In this document: one piece after another, positions 10,535-22,681 of the stretch
Position numbering within the stretch: the stretch's first letter is position 1
Layout: each line of letters begins with the position of its first letter
Assembly: GCA_035578175.1 (NCBI GenBank)
Contig: JAQMRL010000001.1
Coordinates: forward strand, 55,141,553 to 55,205,552
Direction of reading: 5' to 3'
DNA from: Catonia carolina
Lineage: Eukaryota > Arthropoda > Insecta > Hemiptera > Achilidae
Length of the DNA stretch: 64,000 nt
The notes under the pieces: model-generated
Database searches by the model: none
What the model saw: only the letters and a program-made list of their open reading frames with translations
Told to the model about the DNA's origin: nothing
Translations under genes and position numbers: made by a program

Positions 10535-11882
10535 ACCTAAACAGTTTCTTCTTATAAATGCTTTTATTTGATTTCTTTCTCGTTCAGGAAGTTTTGTTTA
10601 AAATAATTTTTTCACTTTTTATTTTGTAATACTAAGTTTATGATATAGGTTTTCAGTTTCATTAACTGCTCACTGTTTACTACATGTTTACATATTATTT
10701 AACTTTCTGTAAGCCCTATGTAAGGTTTGGGAACTCTTCGCATTTATTGTTAATTCCAATTCGTTTATTGAATAGACTTAAACAGAAAACTGTCGTTTTC
10801 CAATATTTCTGTTCTCTTAAACAATATTCTTGTTCTTTTTCCATGTTTTAACACATTAGGTTGTTAATTTTAGGCGAACAGCTATCTTTTTTTCAGTTTC
10901 ACATAATATTTTAAAAATATAAGCCAAATTTTATCTCTATGCAGTGTGTGATTTCGAAAAACTACATTTTTTCGTATTTTATAGATACTGGCAATTTTAA
11001 TGAAGTACTTCTCAAAAATATGGAGGGAACTTCCGTATACAGAAAATCCGCTTAAATGTTCATGTTGTTTCTTTTAAAAATTTTATATTAATTTAATTAA
11101 TTTTGGTTACCGAAACGTTTATAGTTCAACAAAATATAATTTCCTAGTTTATTAATCTCGTAAAACGTTTATTATCTTATTAATTTTGAATCCTTGTGTT
11201 TTGGGTTAAGCTTACGTGATATTACAAGTAATTAATTGTACTAATATTTACTTACATAAATATTTTACCCTAATTACTTAGTACAAAAAACCAAATTAAC
11301 ATTAATATATTTCTCAGTTTTGGGAGATGGAACACATTCAATCTAAACAGAACATTAACAATATTTATTTTTCACTAATCGCCAACTTCTGATGTATGAT
11401 TGAGACACATTCTCAACTTTAACCCAATTCATTATTCGTCTAACGTAGTAAGATTCTTCAGAGAAATGACATAGTACAGTGAAGTTTATAACAGAACTTC
11501 TAATGTGATTTGTTTTAAGTTTTGCTGAAGCACCCCTATATTAATGTTATAGAATATAATCATTCACTTTGACAGAAACGTGCTCCTCATGAAACTATTT
11601 TAGTTTAACTTTACAGTTTAACGTCATTTACAACTATAATCTATTTAACAATAAACTAACTTATTCAATATTTTTAATTGTCATATTTTATTTTTCTGTT
11701 CTAAATGACATTTTTCTGCAGTACTTTCAGTCGTTGATTAAGAAAACATAATTCAATTTTTAAAATGGCTTATTCAAAATAATTTTCTCTGTACAGTTCT
11801 CTCCACTCTTGATGTCGTCAGCCACATTAGTTATCTTTATTTTCTTTATTTCTATCCTGAGTAAGAGTGCTGTAGTCATGGA
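10535..11882. other. No feature seen
   Basis: AT-rich intergenic or intronic sequence without recognisable coding or repeat content. Confidence 0.5.
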
Positions 11883-11950
11883 TTTTTATTTTATTTTATT
11901 TTTTGCTTTTACGTCTGACTGTTTTGCAATTTCTGCTAATGGAGACAGTA
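11883..11950 (-). mobile_element. SINE 3' end fragment
   Basis: Minus-strand 3' part only: A/T-rich tail, then a stretch matching the 40.6-kb SINE (CAGTCAGACGT on the element strand, with the ATTAGCAG block). The head is absent. Confidence 0.6.
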
Positions 11951-12384
11951 TGTAGCCATGGAGATAGTTCTAAAGTTACTAGTCTTAAAATGTTTAGCCG
12001 TAAGTTTCTTCTTTTTCTCTCACCCATTTCCCCAAACACCAAACACCTTTCCTTTTAATGTGAATTATAATTGGCAATAGTTAGTATCGCGTTTCATAAG
12101 CATAGCGTGCCCTATTTATTGGAGTCTTCAGTTATGTTTTAACAGTAGTTAGTATTTCTTTCTATTCCTTTATTCGTTCAAGAATTTTCTTGTTTGTAAT
12201 ACGTTCTATCCACGGCCCTCTCAACATCTTCCGGTAAAACCAATCTCGAACGATACCACCTAGCTGCCTTCGTCATGTTCGAAGTTGATTTCAAAAAATA
12301 CAGTAACAATAAAATAGCACAAGAATAGCAGCGATAAATTTGCAAATATTATTCAATGCTTGGTGAAAATTTTCTCATTACAAT
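11951..12384. other. No feature seen
   Basis: No gene or repeat recognised before the LINE fragment that starts near 12385. Confidence 0.45.
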
Positions 12385-13571
12385 AAAACCAGTATCAGCC
12401 GCGGTTCTCTGCTGAAAATTTTGGAAGAGTTTGGTCTCCACAAGAAACTAGTTAATTTGGTCGGAATCACTTTGACTGACACCAATTCAAAAGTTAAGTT
12501 CAGAGGTGAATTGTCAGAAGGATTTGCGATCAAGACTGGGCTTCGTCAAGGGGATGGACTGTCACCACTGTTGTTCAACTGTGTCCTGGAGAAGATTATG
12601 AGAGAGTGGAACAAGAAATGCCCACCTGGGGTCAAAGTTGGAAGAGTGATCAGGGTGAATTGCCTCGCCTTTGCGGATGATTTGGCACTGTTGTCCAACA
12701 GTATGGAGGAAACCACGCATCAGATTGAAACCCTGCAGGAAATAGCATCAAAAGTTGGACTCCAAATATGATGGGAAAAAACAAAGATAATGCCAGGCTT
12801 TAAACAAGAACTTCAGAGCCTGCAACTAAGCAATGGAGAAAAATAAAGATAGTTCAGAAATTTAAGTATCTCGGTGAAATAATCACATGGAATCTGAATG
12901 AAAAGCCTGCAATTGAGAACAGAGTAACCAAACTGAAACATGCCCAAAGAATCACCTGGCCCATATATAAGAAGAAGTCCCTATCAATTAACTCCAAAAT
13001 CAGGCATTATAACTCTGTAATCAAGTCAGAGGCTACATATGCTTGTGAGACCCTTTTCAACTTGAACACTCGATCAACCACGGACAAACTTCAAAAGATA
13101 GACAGAAGAATATTAAGAACAGCCATTAATTTCAAGCATCAAGTCCAAGGAAAATGGTGGATAGTCCCCAACAATATAGTTTATAAGGAAAATGAGCCGA
13201 TATTGGACACAATGAGGAAGAGGAGAGTCGCTTTCTTTGGCCACCTTAGCAGACTGCCTGACTCAAGACTCATTAAACAGCTCCTTGACTACCAAATGAA
13301 GAATAAGATCCAAAACAAATGGATACAGGAAGTCATGTCAGACATGAGGAACTTGAATATAAATGAAGAAATGATCCAGAGACGAGAAGAGAAGACCATC
13401 CTAAAGGAAAAGAGGATAACCCAACTGCCTTTCAGAGAGAGAAGACAGCCGAATGCAGCTGTAGCAGAGAGATTAAGAGCCACCAGGTCAAGGAATATGA
13501 AATTGATGTGGGAACGAAGAAAACAACAGTGTGGTGCCACAACTAACTCCTCAAGGAACGCATGTCCATGA
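12385..13571 (+). pseudogene. RTE-like LINE reverse transcriptase, 3' half
   Basis: The homology starts inside the palm domain (residues like RGSLLKILEEFG), followed by GLRQGDGLSPLLFN and the catalytic LAFADDLALL block, with both aspartates kept. A stop at 12769 and a frameshift near 12845 break the gene. It continues through FKYLGEIIT and ends in a C-terminal domain open from 13062 to 13571 with many basic residues (RKRRVAFFGHLSRLPDSRL, the GHL signature seen downstream of RTE-type reverse transcriptases). The endonuclease and fingers are absent, so the copy is 5'-truncated. A poly-A tract at 13599-13610 marks the element end. It differs from the intact RTE element at 54 kb. Clade call is moderate confidence. 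Confidence 0.85.
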
Positions 13572-13611
13572 GTGACTTGAGTGCTCCAATTGGGGCGTAA
13601 ATTAAAAAAAA

Positions 13612-16434
13612 AACCAGTTTTAACCTATTCGATTTTGATTCTAATCTTGTGTATAACCACATTGATCATTGACATTGTACCGAAGTACGCGAATTTTCGT
13701 ACTTATTCAACAATTTTGTGATGATAATAAAATTATCATAAATTTAATCTTACTGCTATTTATATCAAGGCCGTATTTACTGCTATTAAAATCCATTTCA
13801 TCCGTCTGGTATTCAAACATATATTATGTTAATAACAAAACTTTTTGAACCGCTTGGAGTTATGCATTTGGAAATTTTTATTATACTATACAGGACTATT
13901 TACAAATCAATAAAACTGACTGTAATAACATGACCTCTTCTTCTTGTTTTTCCACTATATTATGTTTTTTTTATCTTAACAATATTAATTGACTTTGCGG
14001 TTCATTTAATATTGAAGAAGTTTTCTTAATTCATAAATGAGTAAATATTCCACCCTCATGAAAGAGAAAAATAAATCCATAGTTTTTACCATTTTATAAA
14101 CGTAGGCGTTATTTCCAACACGATTATCTATTTTCTACTGTTTTGCTAAAGATATTATATAGCGCAAATGTCAATTCAATATGGTGAAAAGTTTCCCTGC
14201 TTTCTTACAAAACAATAGCAAGTTCTGTATAACTTTCGAAATCATTTTTATCTTTTATGTATGAGACACGTGAAAAGAACTGGCTTGCTTTAGTCACTCA
14301 AAAATAACAATACTTTTTATATTGATTCTGCATTTTATTACTGAAATTTTCTTATCATACACATCATTATTCGTTTTGTTGAAAGAATACTAAATTATTT
14401 GCTACTTTACGTTGTACTAAAATTTCATTATCTTAGAAGTTTAAAAAATAAGCTGATTTTCCCAATATACTATGTAGCTACTTAATAACAGGTAAATTTT
14501 GTGCATAATTTTATATTTTAAATTTATTAGTAAGCACATCCAATTTTCTCTACAATCAGATTTCTTTTCTTTTAATACGTTGGAGTGTACAATCACCAAA
14601 AAATGAATTCATTCATAATAATGTCTTTGTGAAAATTATTCTTTTTATAGAGTCAGGAAACGAGTAGCGATTATAAGCGCGCGTAGTATTTATTATTTGG
14701 AGCCCGCACAAAATGTTATTTTATGTATTTACTAAAAATCTCAGCTGTCAGTCATTCTCAATTGCTTGAAAATGCAAAAGTTCTTAGTAAACTTGTTTAA
14801 GACTTTGTAAAATTGTGTAATATGAGAACTTAAACAAATCAATCAAAACTTTTGGGTTTACTTATTAATTATAATTTGCGTAAATTTAAGAGTAACCAAT
14901 CAACCAAGTTTTTCATCGACACTTGAGTAGTAATTGCGTCAAGTAAATCTATCTGAATAATTTCTAATCTTAGTAATTTTTTAAGTTCTTCTTTTACTTT
15001 CAAGTTAATTCGAAATATACAATATATACTGTAGTTTCAATGGTTTACTTACACGATTTTAAAAATATACAAAACTCTTCTGTGTATCGTTTAATTCACC
15101 ACTTACTTTCTCCAAAATAACACAGTATCCAACGGTTATTTTATAAACAGGTATTTATTAATTGTGTGAAACGTCGAATCAACAGTTTAGTAATGAGTAA
15201 CTACCGTGGGTTATGAAACTTTATATTTCAGATTTATTATTCTTTTGGTATCCTACCTCGAAATTTAACTCTAAACTTTAAATTTACAGTCCAGTATCTT
15301 ACATCCCATGATTCTAATCATGGTAAATATCTACGACTTATAACAATACTAAAATGATTCAAGATAAAATTTTCTGAAATTACCTTTCGTTCCAATGCAG
15401 CAGTTAAGAATCTAACGAATCCTGAGGAAATTAAAAACGTAGCACATTATATTGGGAAAACCGTGATTCAATGAAAGTGTGTAAAAGTAGCCCAACATGC
15501 CAGATTAACTCCTTTTCAAGACGGGTATACAACGTGGGAAGGGTTGCTCAGAGTGAGAGCGATTTCATAACAGCAGCAGCAACGGATATATTGTCTGGTC
15601 TGGTTAGGAAGGAAACTCACAAGTAGAAGGGGTAGTTTTCCTGTTGCATTCCTCCCCTTCTACGACTAACCTCGTGACTGCCTGCCTCACATTCTACTTC
15701 AGTTCGACCCAGAACTTAGCCACTCCTCAAAAATAGGAACGCATTAGGGATTTCTAAGATGAATTTAAATTGAGGCACTCTTCATTCCATTGAAATTCTT
15801 TACAATCGTTAAAACTAATAATTATCTATAATTGTATCATATTATTACAAAAAGTACTATCTTCTAGTCACGTGTTCTGTTGTTAAAATTTGTTATAATT
15901 ATTTAAAACACAAAATCTAGTTCATATATTTTTTCTAAAACTTCTGTTTGTTTTTAAAAGAGTTCAATCGAAATGAATTTTAAAAAACTACGAGTATGTT
16001 GTTATAAGAGGACACTTTAGGGATTCCGCAGAAATCCTAAAATGAAAATTGGTAAAAACGGTAACAATATTTTCTAAAGTAAATAACAAAACAATTAAAT
16101 TAAAGTTTTGATGGTGCTATTACTCTGGCAGCAACGTTGCGAAGTGAGAACCAAGAACAAAGCCAGTACAAGTTAGACGAGCCGTTATAATAACGCTGTC
16201 GAATCTACATCACTTGCTATTAATTTAAAAACTGTTTTTCAAAAATTTTATTTTTCATTGTATTTTTAATATCTAGTATATAATATTTTATGTGTTCTAT
16301 TAATATTTTTTATGTGTTTTAGGAAAAATCAATGAGAATTTTATGATATTAAGTAGTTTATAAAGCATTGGTTATTTACATATAATCTAATACTTAAGTT
16401 ATACTAGGATAACTTGATAAAAATTATAAGTGGG
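13612..16434. other. Long stretch without recognised genes
   Basis: Mostly AT-rich. A patch at about 15480-15740 is richer in G and C and includes a near-palindrome (AGAAGGGGTAG with CTCCCCTTCTAC 50 bp later) but no open frame. It could be a regulatory region or an old element, undetermined. Confidence 0.45.
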
Positions 16435-16628
16435 TTTTTTTTATTATAAATTTAACGTTCCATCAACTGCAACGGTCATTAGCGACGACGCTGGGGTATA
16501 GCTGTGGAGGATGAATGTTTTTTTTGTATCGTATGAAAATATGCCGTGCCTGAGTGTGATTCTAACCCACGACCGTGATGACCATCATGGGAGGCGAGCA
16601 CGTTACCAACTACGCCAATACGGCCGGC
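16435..16628 (-). mobile_element. Full-length tRNA-derived SINE
   Basis: On the minus strand it starts at 16628 with GCCGGCCG and an A-box (TTGGCGTAGTTGGTAACG). The B-box (GGGTTAGAATCACAC) is mutated. Then come AGGCACGGCATATTTTC, the ACAAAAAA block, GTCGCTAATGACCGTTGCAG, ACGTTAAA and the A-rich tail. AAGTG occurs on both sides and may be a short target-site duplication. It is the longest copy of its subfamily here. Confidence 0.82.
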
Positions 16629-17289
16629 AAGTGTTTTTATAATTGTGGAATTGAGTTGTAATAAATAAATCCTGTATATCAATTGTACTCAGCATACTGT
16701 ACGAAATTGTACGAAATTCTGAAAATGTATTTTTACTCTTACGTTTTTTACTCTATACTAACATAATAGTGTATACTGTAAGTAAACAACCAAGTGAGTA
16801 ACATACAAAACCGTCAAGAGGTACTAGACTTATTTACTCTAACATAAATAAAGCGGACGCCCGTAAGCTCCTAATATTTTGCTACTGTGCATTCATATTT
16901 TCGTAGTAAATAACTTGTCACACTTCAATTGTCTACAGCAGACGTGATTTAACTAAAGTCATTTATAAAATTTAACTTCCAAGTCGTACACATCCTGAAT
17001 TCAACAGACGAAAAAACAAATTACTTAATAGTCAGAAAATGTACTCACGAAATAATAATATAAGGTACCGGTAATAAATTCTTAGTTTTAACATATCTTA
17101 TTTCTCCTAATAATTACGTTAAGTCAGATTTTATTATTATTATTATTATTATTATTCAAAGCCTTTTTTAGGCTATATAAGTTTTCGTTATAATATTATT
17201 TGTATGTAATATTATACAATAATCTTCTTCTTATTTTCACTTGTTCCGGATTAAAAAAATTGTATTTTTTATTAAAAATATGTAAATTA
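16629..17289. other. No gene; (ATT)n at 17128-17157
   Basis: AT-rich. The only recognised feature is a 30-bp ATT microsatellite at 17128-17157, which may be the tail of a LINE scrap. Confidence 0.5.
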
Positions 17290-17553
17290 AATAATTCACT
17301 CTTAGCATTTTGAGGTCTTCCCAAGTTTCTTTTTACCTCAGGCCAGTATTTTAAAGTCCTTTTGAAAATCCTATATTGTGATAATAACTAATTCTATCAT
17401 TTTTACACTTGCAGTCAGCAAACTGATCCTTGTATCGCCATTTCGAATCCTATCGTTTCGCGTATAACCCTTGATCCTTTGTAGAAAACTCAGCCTCACT
17501 CTCCTTGTAACAGCCCAAGGTTCTTTTCTATAGAGAAAAGTCAGAACTACCAT
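17290..17553 (-). pseudogene. LINE C-terminal scrap
   Basis: A minus-strand frame includes EPWAVTRRVRLSFLQRIKGYTRNDRIRN, the region after the reverse-transcriptase thumb in RTE-like elements. Beyond a stop at 17371 the sequence WEDLK and neighbouring residues continue the match. The same family appears on the plus strand at 42085-42330. No catalytic block survives. Confidence 0.65.
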
Positions 17554-17887
17554 TACGTTATAAAATTTTACGAGTATGTTTGTAAATCCTGTTTATTAAT
17601 ATAATGGCAACCGTTTCGCATATATTCTCTGGAAACAATGTTTTCGTTTTTTAATATTAAGCTCTGCATTTAAACCAGTTTGGTAGCCAAAGTAATTACA
17701 TTTTCTGATCTGTTCAATAAGTCAGTCACTAACCACAATTTTGGATCTGGGGTCTTTATCATACAAAGGGCATTACTTTAGTTTTTGTGTTGAATATGAA
17801 CAAAGCATAAATTTCTGAAAAGAAAAATGACTCGTTGGAGCTTCTCGTCTGAATCGAAATAGATGCCTATCATAAATAACTCGGAAT
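17554..17887. other. No clear feature
   Basis: Possibly an upstream, heavily decayed part of the LINE scrap at 17290-17553. I could not find conserved reverse-transcriptase blocks in it. Confidence 0.35.
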
Positions 17888-17966
17888 ATAATAATAATAA
17901 TAATAATAATATTTATTTATTCCACTTTATACAAATACAAAATTATATCTTATCTACTAGGAATAA

Positions 17967-17997
17967 ATAACCACCAACTCAAGTAAACGGTGGTTAT
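17967..17997 (-). repeat. 3'-terminal hairpin of LINE
   Basis: A 9-bp perfect stem with a 13-base loop, about 55 bp before the microsatellite tail. Hairpins at this place are known in LINE 3' ends, where the encoded enzyme recognises its own RNA. Confidence 0.55.
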
Positions 17998-18307
17998 ATA
18001 TATATAAACAAAAAAACACAAAATACGTAAAAACAAGTTTACAAATGAATTATAGAAATAAATTACACATCAAATGTCGTCATCCACTACAAATGACAAT
18101 TCAAATTTTAGCGGCAGCTACAGCGCATGTTAACTATATTTTTTAACAACAATATTAACCCAGCCGTCAATCTTCAGAGCAGATATTCACCTGTACATGA
18201 CTAAAACTAAAATCAGTTATTATTGTTATATTGTTTACCAAGATCAGTAAATTCCTACAAAGACTGAATAGCAAGCACTGCAAGTCAGCAACGGTAAAAC
18301 ACCAACA

Positions 18308-20263
18308 CTAACCAACAATTCTTACAAGTGAATCAACATCAGTTATCTCATTGAGCCAATCTTTAACCTTTCTTGAAAATATTAACACGTTTAAGCTATT
18401 TTTAATTTCAATAGGCAACAGATTAAAACACTTGGGACCCAAAAAAACAAAAGTTTTAGCAAAAAAGGATTTATTAACTTTCGGTCTTACAAAAAGTTGT
18501 TGGCTTGAACCTCTAGTTCTGTGATATAAGTTTTCAGTACCTCTGTTGCCACTTTTTTTATAAAATAGTTTTAAAACTTTAAAAATAAATAAGTTTTTGA
18601 TGGGCAAGATACGTAAATTTTTAAAATCATTAACAGTACTGTCTCTCTGACGTTTAAATAATAATATTTTAATGAAATATTTTTGAGTTACAAACAATTT
18701 ATTTATTAGTTTATCATGAGTACCCCCCCAAAATTCAACAGCATACTGAAGACGCGATTGAACCAAAGAAAAGTATAAAGATCTCATTAAATTTAAGCCA
18801 CATAGGTTTCTTAAGAAATAAAATGCCCGAATTGATTTACTGATATCAGAATGTAGCTGATTTACATGATTTCTAAAGGAGACCTTATCATCAAGAATCA
18901 ATCCTAAATATTTTATTTCTTTTACCTGTTCAATTACTTCGCAGCTGCATCCAACAGGATCGGAACAAACGTGATATTTAATGTCACGAATGAAATTGAC
19001 ACCGACTAAGTCAAAACTAATTATTTTTGTTTTTGATGCATTTACTACCATTGCATTTCTCTCACACCATTTTCTTAGCAATACTAAATCATGTGATATA
19101 AAGTCATAAATTTGCGACAATTCATCGCTTGCGTAGATAAATGCAATATCATCAGCAAAAGCTGTAATTCTACCATGGAAGGGTTCAAATAATAAATCGT
19201 TAATAAATAACGAGAAAAGATCTGCTGAAATGACAGATCCCTGAGGGACGCCAACTCCTGCCACCCTCTCATCACTTAAACAATTTTTCACACGGACTTG
19301 TTGCGTCCGGTTTTCAAGGAAAGTTCTGAACCAATTCAAAGCTGGGCCTCTAACTCCTGCAGCTTCTAGTTTGATAAGTAGTAGATTGTGATTCACCAAA
19401 TCAAACGCTTTTTTGAAATCAACAAATAGCCCTGACACTTTTTTACTACAATTTAAGTTTTCAAATACATCACGTAAGACGACTTCAATCGCATCTTCAG
19501 TACTTTTTCCTTTTTTGAAGCCAAACTGGTTGGGGGAAAAAAAGTCGGTAACATTTAAAAAGTTTAATAGTCTGGTCCTCATAACCTTCTCAAATATTTT
19601 GGAAAATATTGAAAGTAATGAAACTGGCCTATATTGCTCGACCGCATCTGGGTTGCCCCTTTTAAAAATTGGCACAATAACAGATTTTTTTAACAACTCA
19701 GGAAATTTCCCAGTAACAAAACTAATATTAATCAGTTGAGCAAGTGGACAAGAAACTAGGTGAATAATCTGCTTTATGAAAGAGACATTAAAACCATCAA
19801 AACCAGATGATTTTTTATTTTGCATACCTAAAACTACACTTTCCACTTCACATTTGTGAACAAAATTGAGAAATAAAGAACTAGGCTGAGATTTTAAATA
19901 AAGTGAATCACTCAAATTTTTAGAAATTGCGCACACATTGACACTATTCAAAAAGAAATTATTAAAAGTGTTTGCTATCTCCCTTTCGTTATTTATTTCT
20001 CGACCATCAACTACTAATTTTTCAATTAATTTATTTTTCCTTCCCAGCAATGAATTAATGACTCGCCAATTATCAGCTGGTCTATTTCCACATTGTTGGA
20101 ATTTATTTGCATAGTATTGATTTTTTCTTAATTCTATATCTGAAGCTAGTTTATTTTTAAAGTTTACATAGTTATTTCTAAAGCAAATATCGTAAGGCCT
20201 ACATTTTAATTGATTGTACAACTTGTTTCTTATCTTAATTCGTTTTAATAAGTTATCATTCAT
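18308..20263 (-). CDS. Non-LTR reverse transcriptase (5'-truncated LINE ORF2)
   Basis: A 651-residue frame with no stop or frameshift. Residues 90-105 show the conserved IANTFNNFF block, 152-160 SSGFDGFN, 211-217 YRPVSLL, 278-288 GLFVDFKKAFD with the first catalytic aspartate (D282), 337-347 GVGVPQGSVIS, and 368-372 AFADD with the catalytic pair D371/D372. The thumb and C-terminal region with YLGLILDDKVSFRNH follow. The enzyme would nick-prime and copy its RNA at the target. The APE endonuclease that normally precedes it is missing. The frame stays open upstream of the chosen ATG to about 20398, so that ATG is internal to the original protein. Best placed in the CR1/Jockey group. With every motif intact the insertion is young, or the domain is under constraint. 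Confidence 0.9.
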   Translation of the reverse strand: MNDNLLKRIKIRNKLYNQLKCRPYDICFRNNYVNFKNKLASDIELRKNQYYANKFQQCGNRPADNWRVINSLLGRKNKLIEKLVVDGREINNEREIANTFNNFFLNSVNVCAISKNLSDSLYLKSQPSSLFLNFVHKCEVESVVLGMQNKKSSGFDGFNVSFIKQIIHLVSCPLAQLINISFVTGKFPELLKKSVIVPIFKRGNPDAVEQYRPVSLLSIFSKIFEKVMRTRLLNFLNVTDFFSPNQFGFKKGKSTEDAIEVVLRDVFENLNCSKKVSGLFVDFKKAFDLVNHNLLLIKLEAAGVRGPALNWFRTFLENRTQQVRVKNCLSDERVAGVGVPQGSVISADLFSLFINDLLFEPFHGRITAFADDIAFIYASDELSQIYDFISHDLVLLRKWCERNAMVVNASKTKIISFDLVGVNFIRDIKYHVCSDPVGCSCEVIEQVKEIKYLGLILDDKVSFRNHVNQLHSDISKSIRAFYFLRNLCGLNLMRSLYFSLVQSRLQYAVEFWGGTHDKLINKLFVTQKYFIKILLFKRQRDSTVNDFKNLRILPIKNLFIFKVLKLFYKKSGNRGTENLYHRTRGSSQQLFVRPKVNKSFFAKTFVFLGPKCFNLLPIEIKNSLNVLIFSRKVKDWLNEITDVDSLVRIVG

Positions 20264-20492
20264 CCAAGGGCTAATTTGTTTTGCTCTAAATAACTGATTA
20301 CTTATTTTAATTTCAGAAGTATTTTCTAAGAAACAACTTGATAGTAAAGAATGAAATTGATTGATATATAATATTCCTGTATTGTAATAATTATTTTATA
20401 TAATAGCAACTAGAAGTGTTCTTAGGGACTTAATAAGTAGGATGTGATAAATAATCCCACCTAAAAACGATCAAAATCATTATTTAAATAAT

Positions 20493-20505
20493 AAGTGATC
20501 TAAAT
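20493..20505. repeat. Target-site duplication, left
   Basis: AAGTGATCTAAAT, repeated at 20889-20901 on the other side of the retroposon. Confidence 0.88.
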
Positions 20506-20888
20506 CTAATGCCCGTAACAGTCAGGTGGAGCGTTAAATTTCCACTCGATCTGCTAGTTTAGAGGATACAAAAAATAATTCTGTTTCTTACTACATGGTC
20601 AGCCAATTATATGACTGAAGCATTTAAGAACAGAAGAGGTAAAGGTGTAAAATACGCTAGTCAGAGTTATCTCCTGAGAGTAATGAATTTAATTATACAG
20701 CCAGACCTTGTGATGAATGATGTGATGGTGTCATTTGCAGGGTGGAAAGTGAATGTATTTCGGTGGGCCTGCAATGCTGATAAGCATAACTTTCTACTCA
20801 ATAAGGAACTCAAGGTAAACCACCTCACTCCTCGTTTTACTTAGTAAAGCCTCTAGAGGTTCAAACCAACCTGTCGCTCCTAAACAAC
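20506..20888 (+). mobile_element. ~390-bp retroposon, copy 1
   Basis: A non-coding retroposon flanked by a perfect 13-bp target-site duplication. It starts with TGCCCGTAACAGTCAGG, contains an AAGGTAAACCACCTCACTCC block (AAGGCAATGGTAAACCACC in copy 2), a B-box-like GAGGTTCAAACC near the 3' end, and ends CCTAAACAAC. The 5' end can fold (GTGGAGCG with a complementary CACTCGA-type arm). Copy 2 is at 43758-44152. It is SINE-like, but I do not recognise a normal A-box. Confidence 0.85.
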
Positions 20889-20901
20889 AAGTGATCTAAA
20901 T
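20889..20901. repeat. Target-site duplication, right
   Basis: AAGTGATCTAAAT, identical to 20493-20505. Confidence 0.88.
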
Positions 20902-22591
20902 AGAAGTGCACATTTTTTGTATTAATAATTATTAATCTATTGTTCACACATTTAGAATCTACGTAGAAAATGTAAAACATTCCAAAAGCTAATTAACAAA
21001 AATGTGACTTATAGCCCTTCAAACTGCAGTACTTATTACAAATTATACTTCAAAACAACTAAACGTTAGTTGCTCTGAAAAACTAGAGAATGCTTTAGGA
21101 ACTTTTAAAGTCAAATTTAAACCAGTACCAAAACAAAGTCATTTTGTTTTGATGGTTAGTTGAGATGCACAACTAGGACTGTAGAATGGTCAAGCTTTTA
21201 TAAATTATATTTAAAATTTTATTCTTTAAAAAACCTTAAACTTCTTTACTTCTATGAACGTTCTATTAGTTATTTGTGGATTGTTACGATAAAGTAAAAA
21301 TTTGGGAAGGATATTATAAAGTAATGAATTAATTAATAAAGGTTACACGTGGTGTAACTTTACTAGGTTAAATTTTGAATGGGATGGTACTGGTCCACTA
21401 ATATAATTAAATACTGAACTACAATTTGTGAAACTTAATTAATGTTTGCCAGAAGGGGTTGTTATTTGATCGTGAATTTGAGGTATGGAAATTACATGGT
21501 GATTTACAAATTGTTAACTAGTTCGCTTCTAAATATTCTACTGATTGTTGTATTTAGGGACTAATGCATCAATATACATTACAAGTGAATATCGTACGTT
21601 ATGCAATTGAAGTGGTATGATATGTTAGATCAGCGTCCGATATTGAGTGCAGTCAATCTAAACCGATTAAATGAAGTTGCAATTTCAATTCCCTGTTAAA
21701 GTTAATTTATACAGAATATTATTTATCAATATTAAATTATTATAAGTATTTTTTATTATTTTTAATGCTTTTTTTGAATTATTAAATATACGGGTATATT
21801 TTTTCTTGAGCTTTTCAATTTATATTAAAAACTGTTATCCATTTTGTAAAACTCAAAAGTTTAATCGAGAATTTAAAAACAATTACAACAACAATAAAAC
21901 AATTGTGAGATACTATTGAATTTACTTATGCCCAGCAACCCCGCTAATCCAAACTGATCTTTTTTATGTCCTTTTTACGAATGAACTGTTTTTTAGAATA
22001 AAAACTAAGAATAGTATTTTAATGAGAAAGATAGTTTTATAGAATTTAAAATTACACTGAAAAGTTGAGAATAGAAAATGGTCATAACCAAGCTCTTATA
22101 CAACTCACCTTGCCACGACTTCCTATTGGAAAAGAAAAGGTTTTACTTAATAACAGTTAATAGACTTTTATAGAAACCTGGACATAACAAAAATTTAAAA
22201 ATCGATTTTTAAATTGCTTAAATAATGCTTCAGTATTTCTTTTTTAGAATATATGATTATTGTGGGTCTTCTTGATATAATAATAATTATGTTGTAAAAC
22301 ATTAAATAAAAAAGTCATTACACGGTGTTCTAATGCAAACTAAATACTTTTACGCAACATAGTTGCTTCTCTACTAGCAAGAACTACAGTTGAATTTGGT
22401 AATTTCCCGAAAAGCTGTTCGTTACCCGTATCGATATATTCTGCTACAATCGTCAATATATAGCTACTTTTTACAAAGAAATATAATTTTTTTGGCTGTT
22501 CATTATGACAACATAAACACAACCTTTGTGGATAGCACTTGCACAAGTGATTAGTTTTCTTGATGTTCATGTTAGTTTTCTAGGTTTATCA
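20902..22591. other. No gene seen
   Basis: AT-rich sequence without convincing coding content. A short near-palindrome with an E-box core (GTTACACGTGGTGTAAC) lies at 21342-21358. Confidence 0.45.
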
Positions 22592-22681
22592 CAATGCCTT
22601 GCATAATAGCGTTTCATAGAAACCGATTTAGAGAAAACCACGTTAAGCTGTGTTCTAAAATTACAATTAAACGCGAACTTA

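Larger units (their letters stand above)
17888..20398 (-). mobile_element. 5'-truncated LINE with open RT frame
   Basis: Minus-strand element of about 2.5 kb. Its 3' end is the (ATT)n tail at 17888-17911, preceded by a hairpin at 17967-17997 (ATAACCACC pairing with GGTGGTTAT). The coding region at 18308-20398 has no stop. The 5' end at about 20398 coincides with loss of the open frame. ATATAATA occurs near both ends and is a possible but weak target-site duplication. Confidence 0.8.

Noticed and set aside
20611..20844. 77-codon frame in the ~390-bp retroposon
   Set aside because: The second copy at 43758 does not keep this frame, so it is not under coding constraint.
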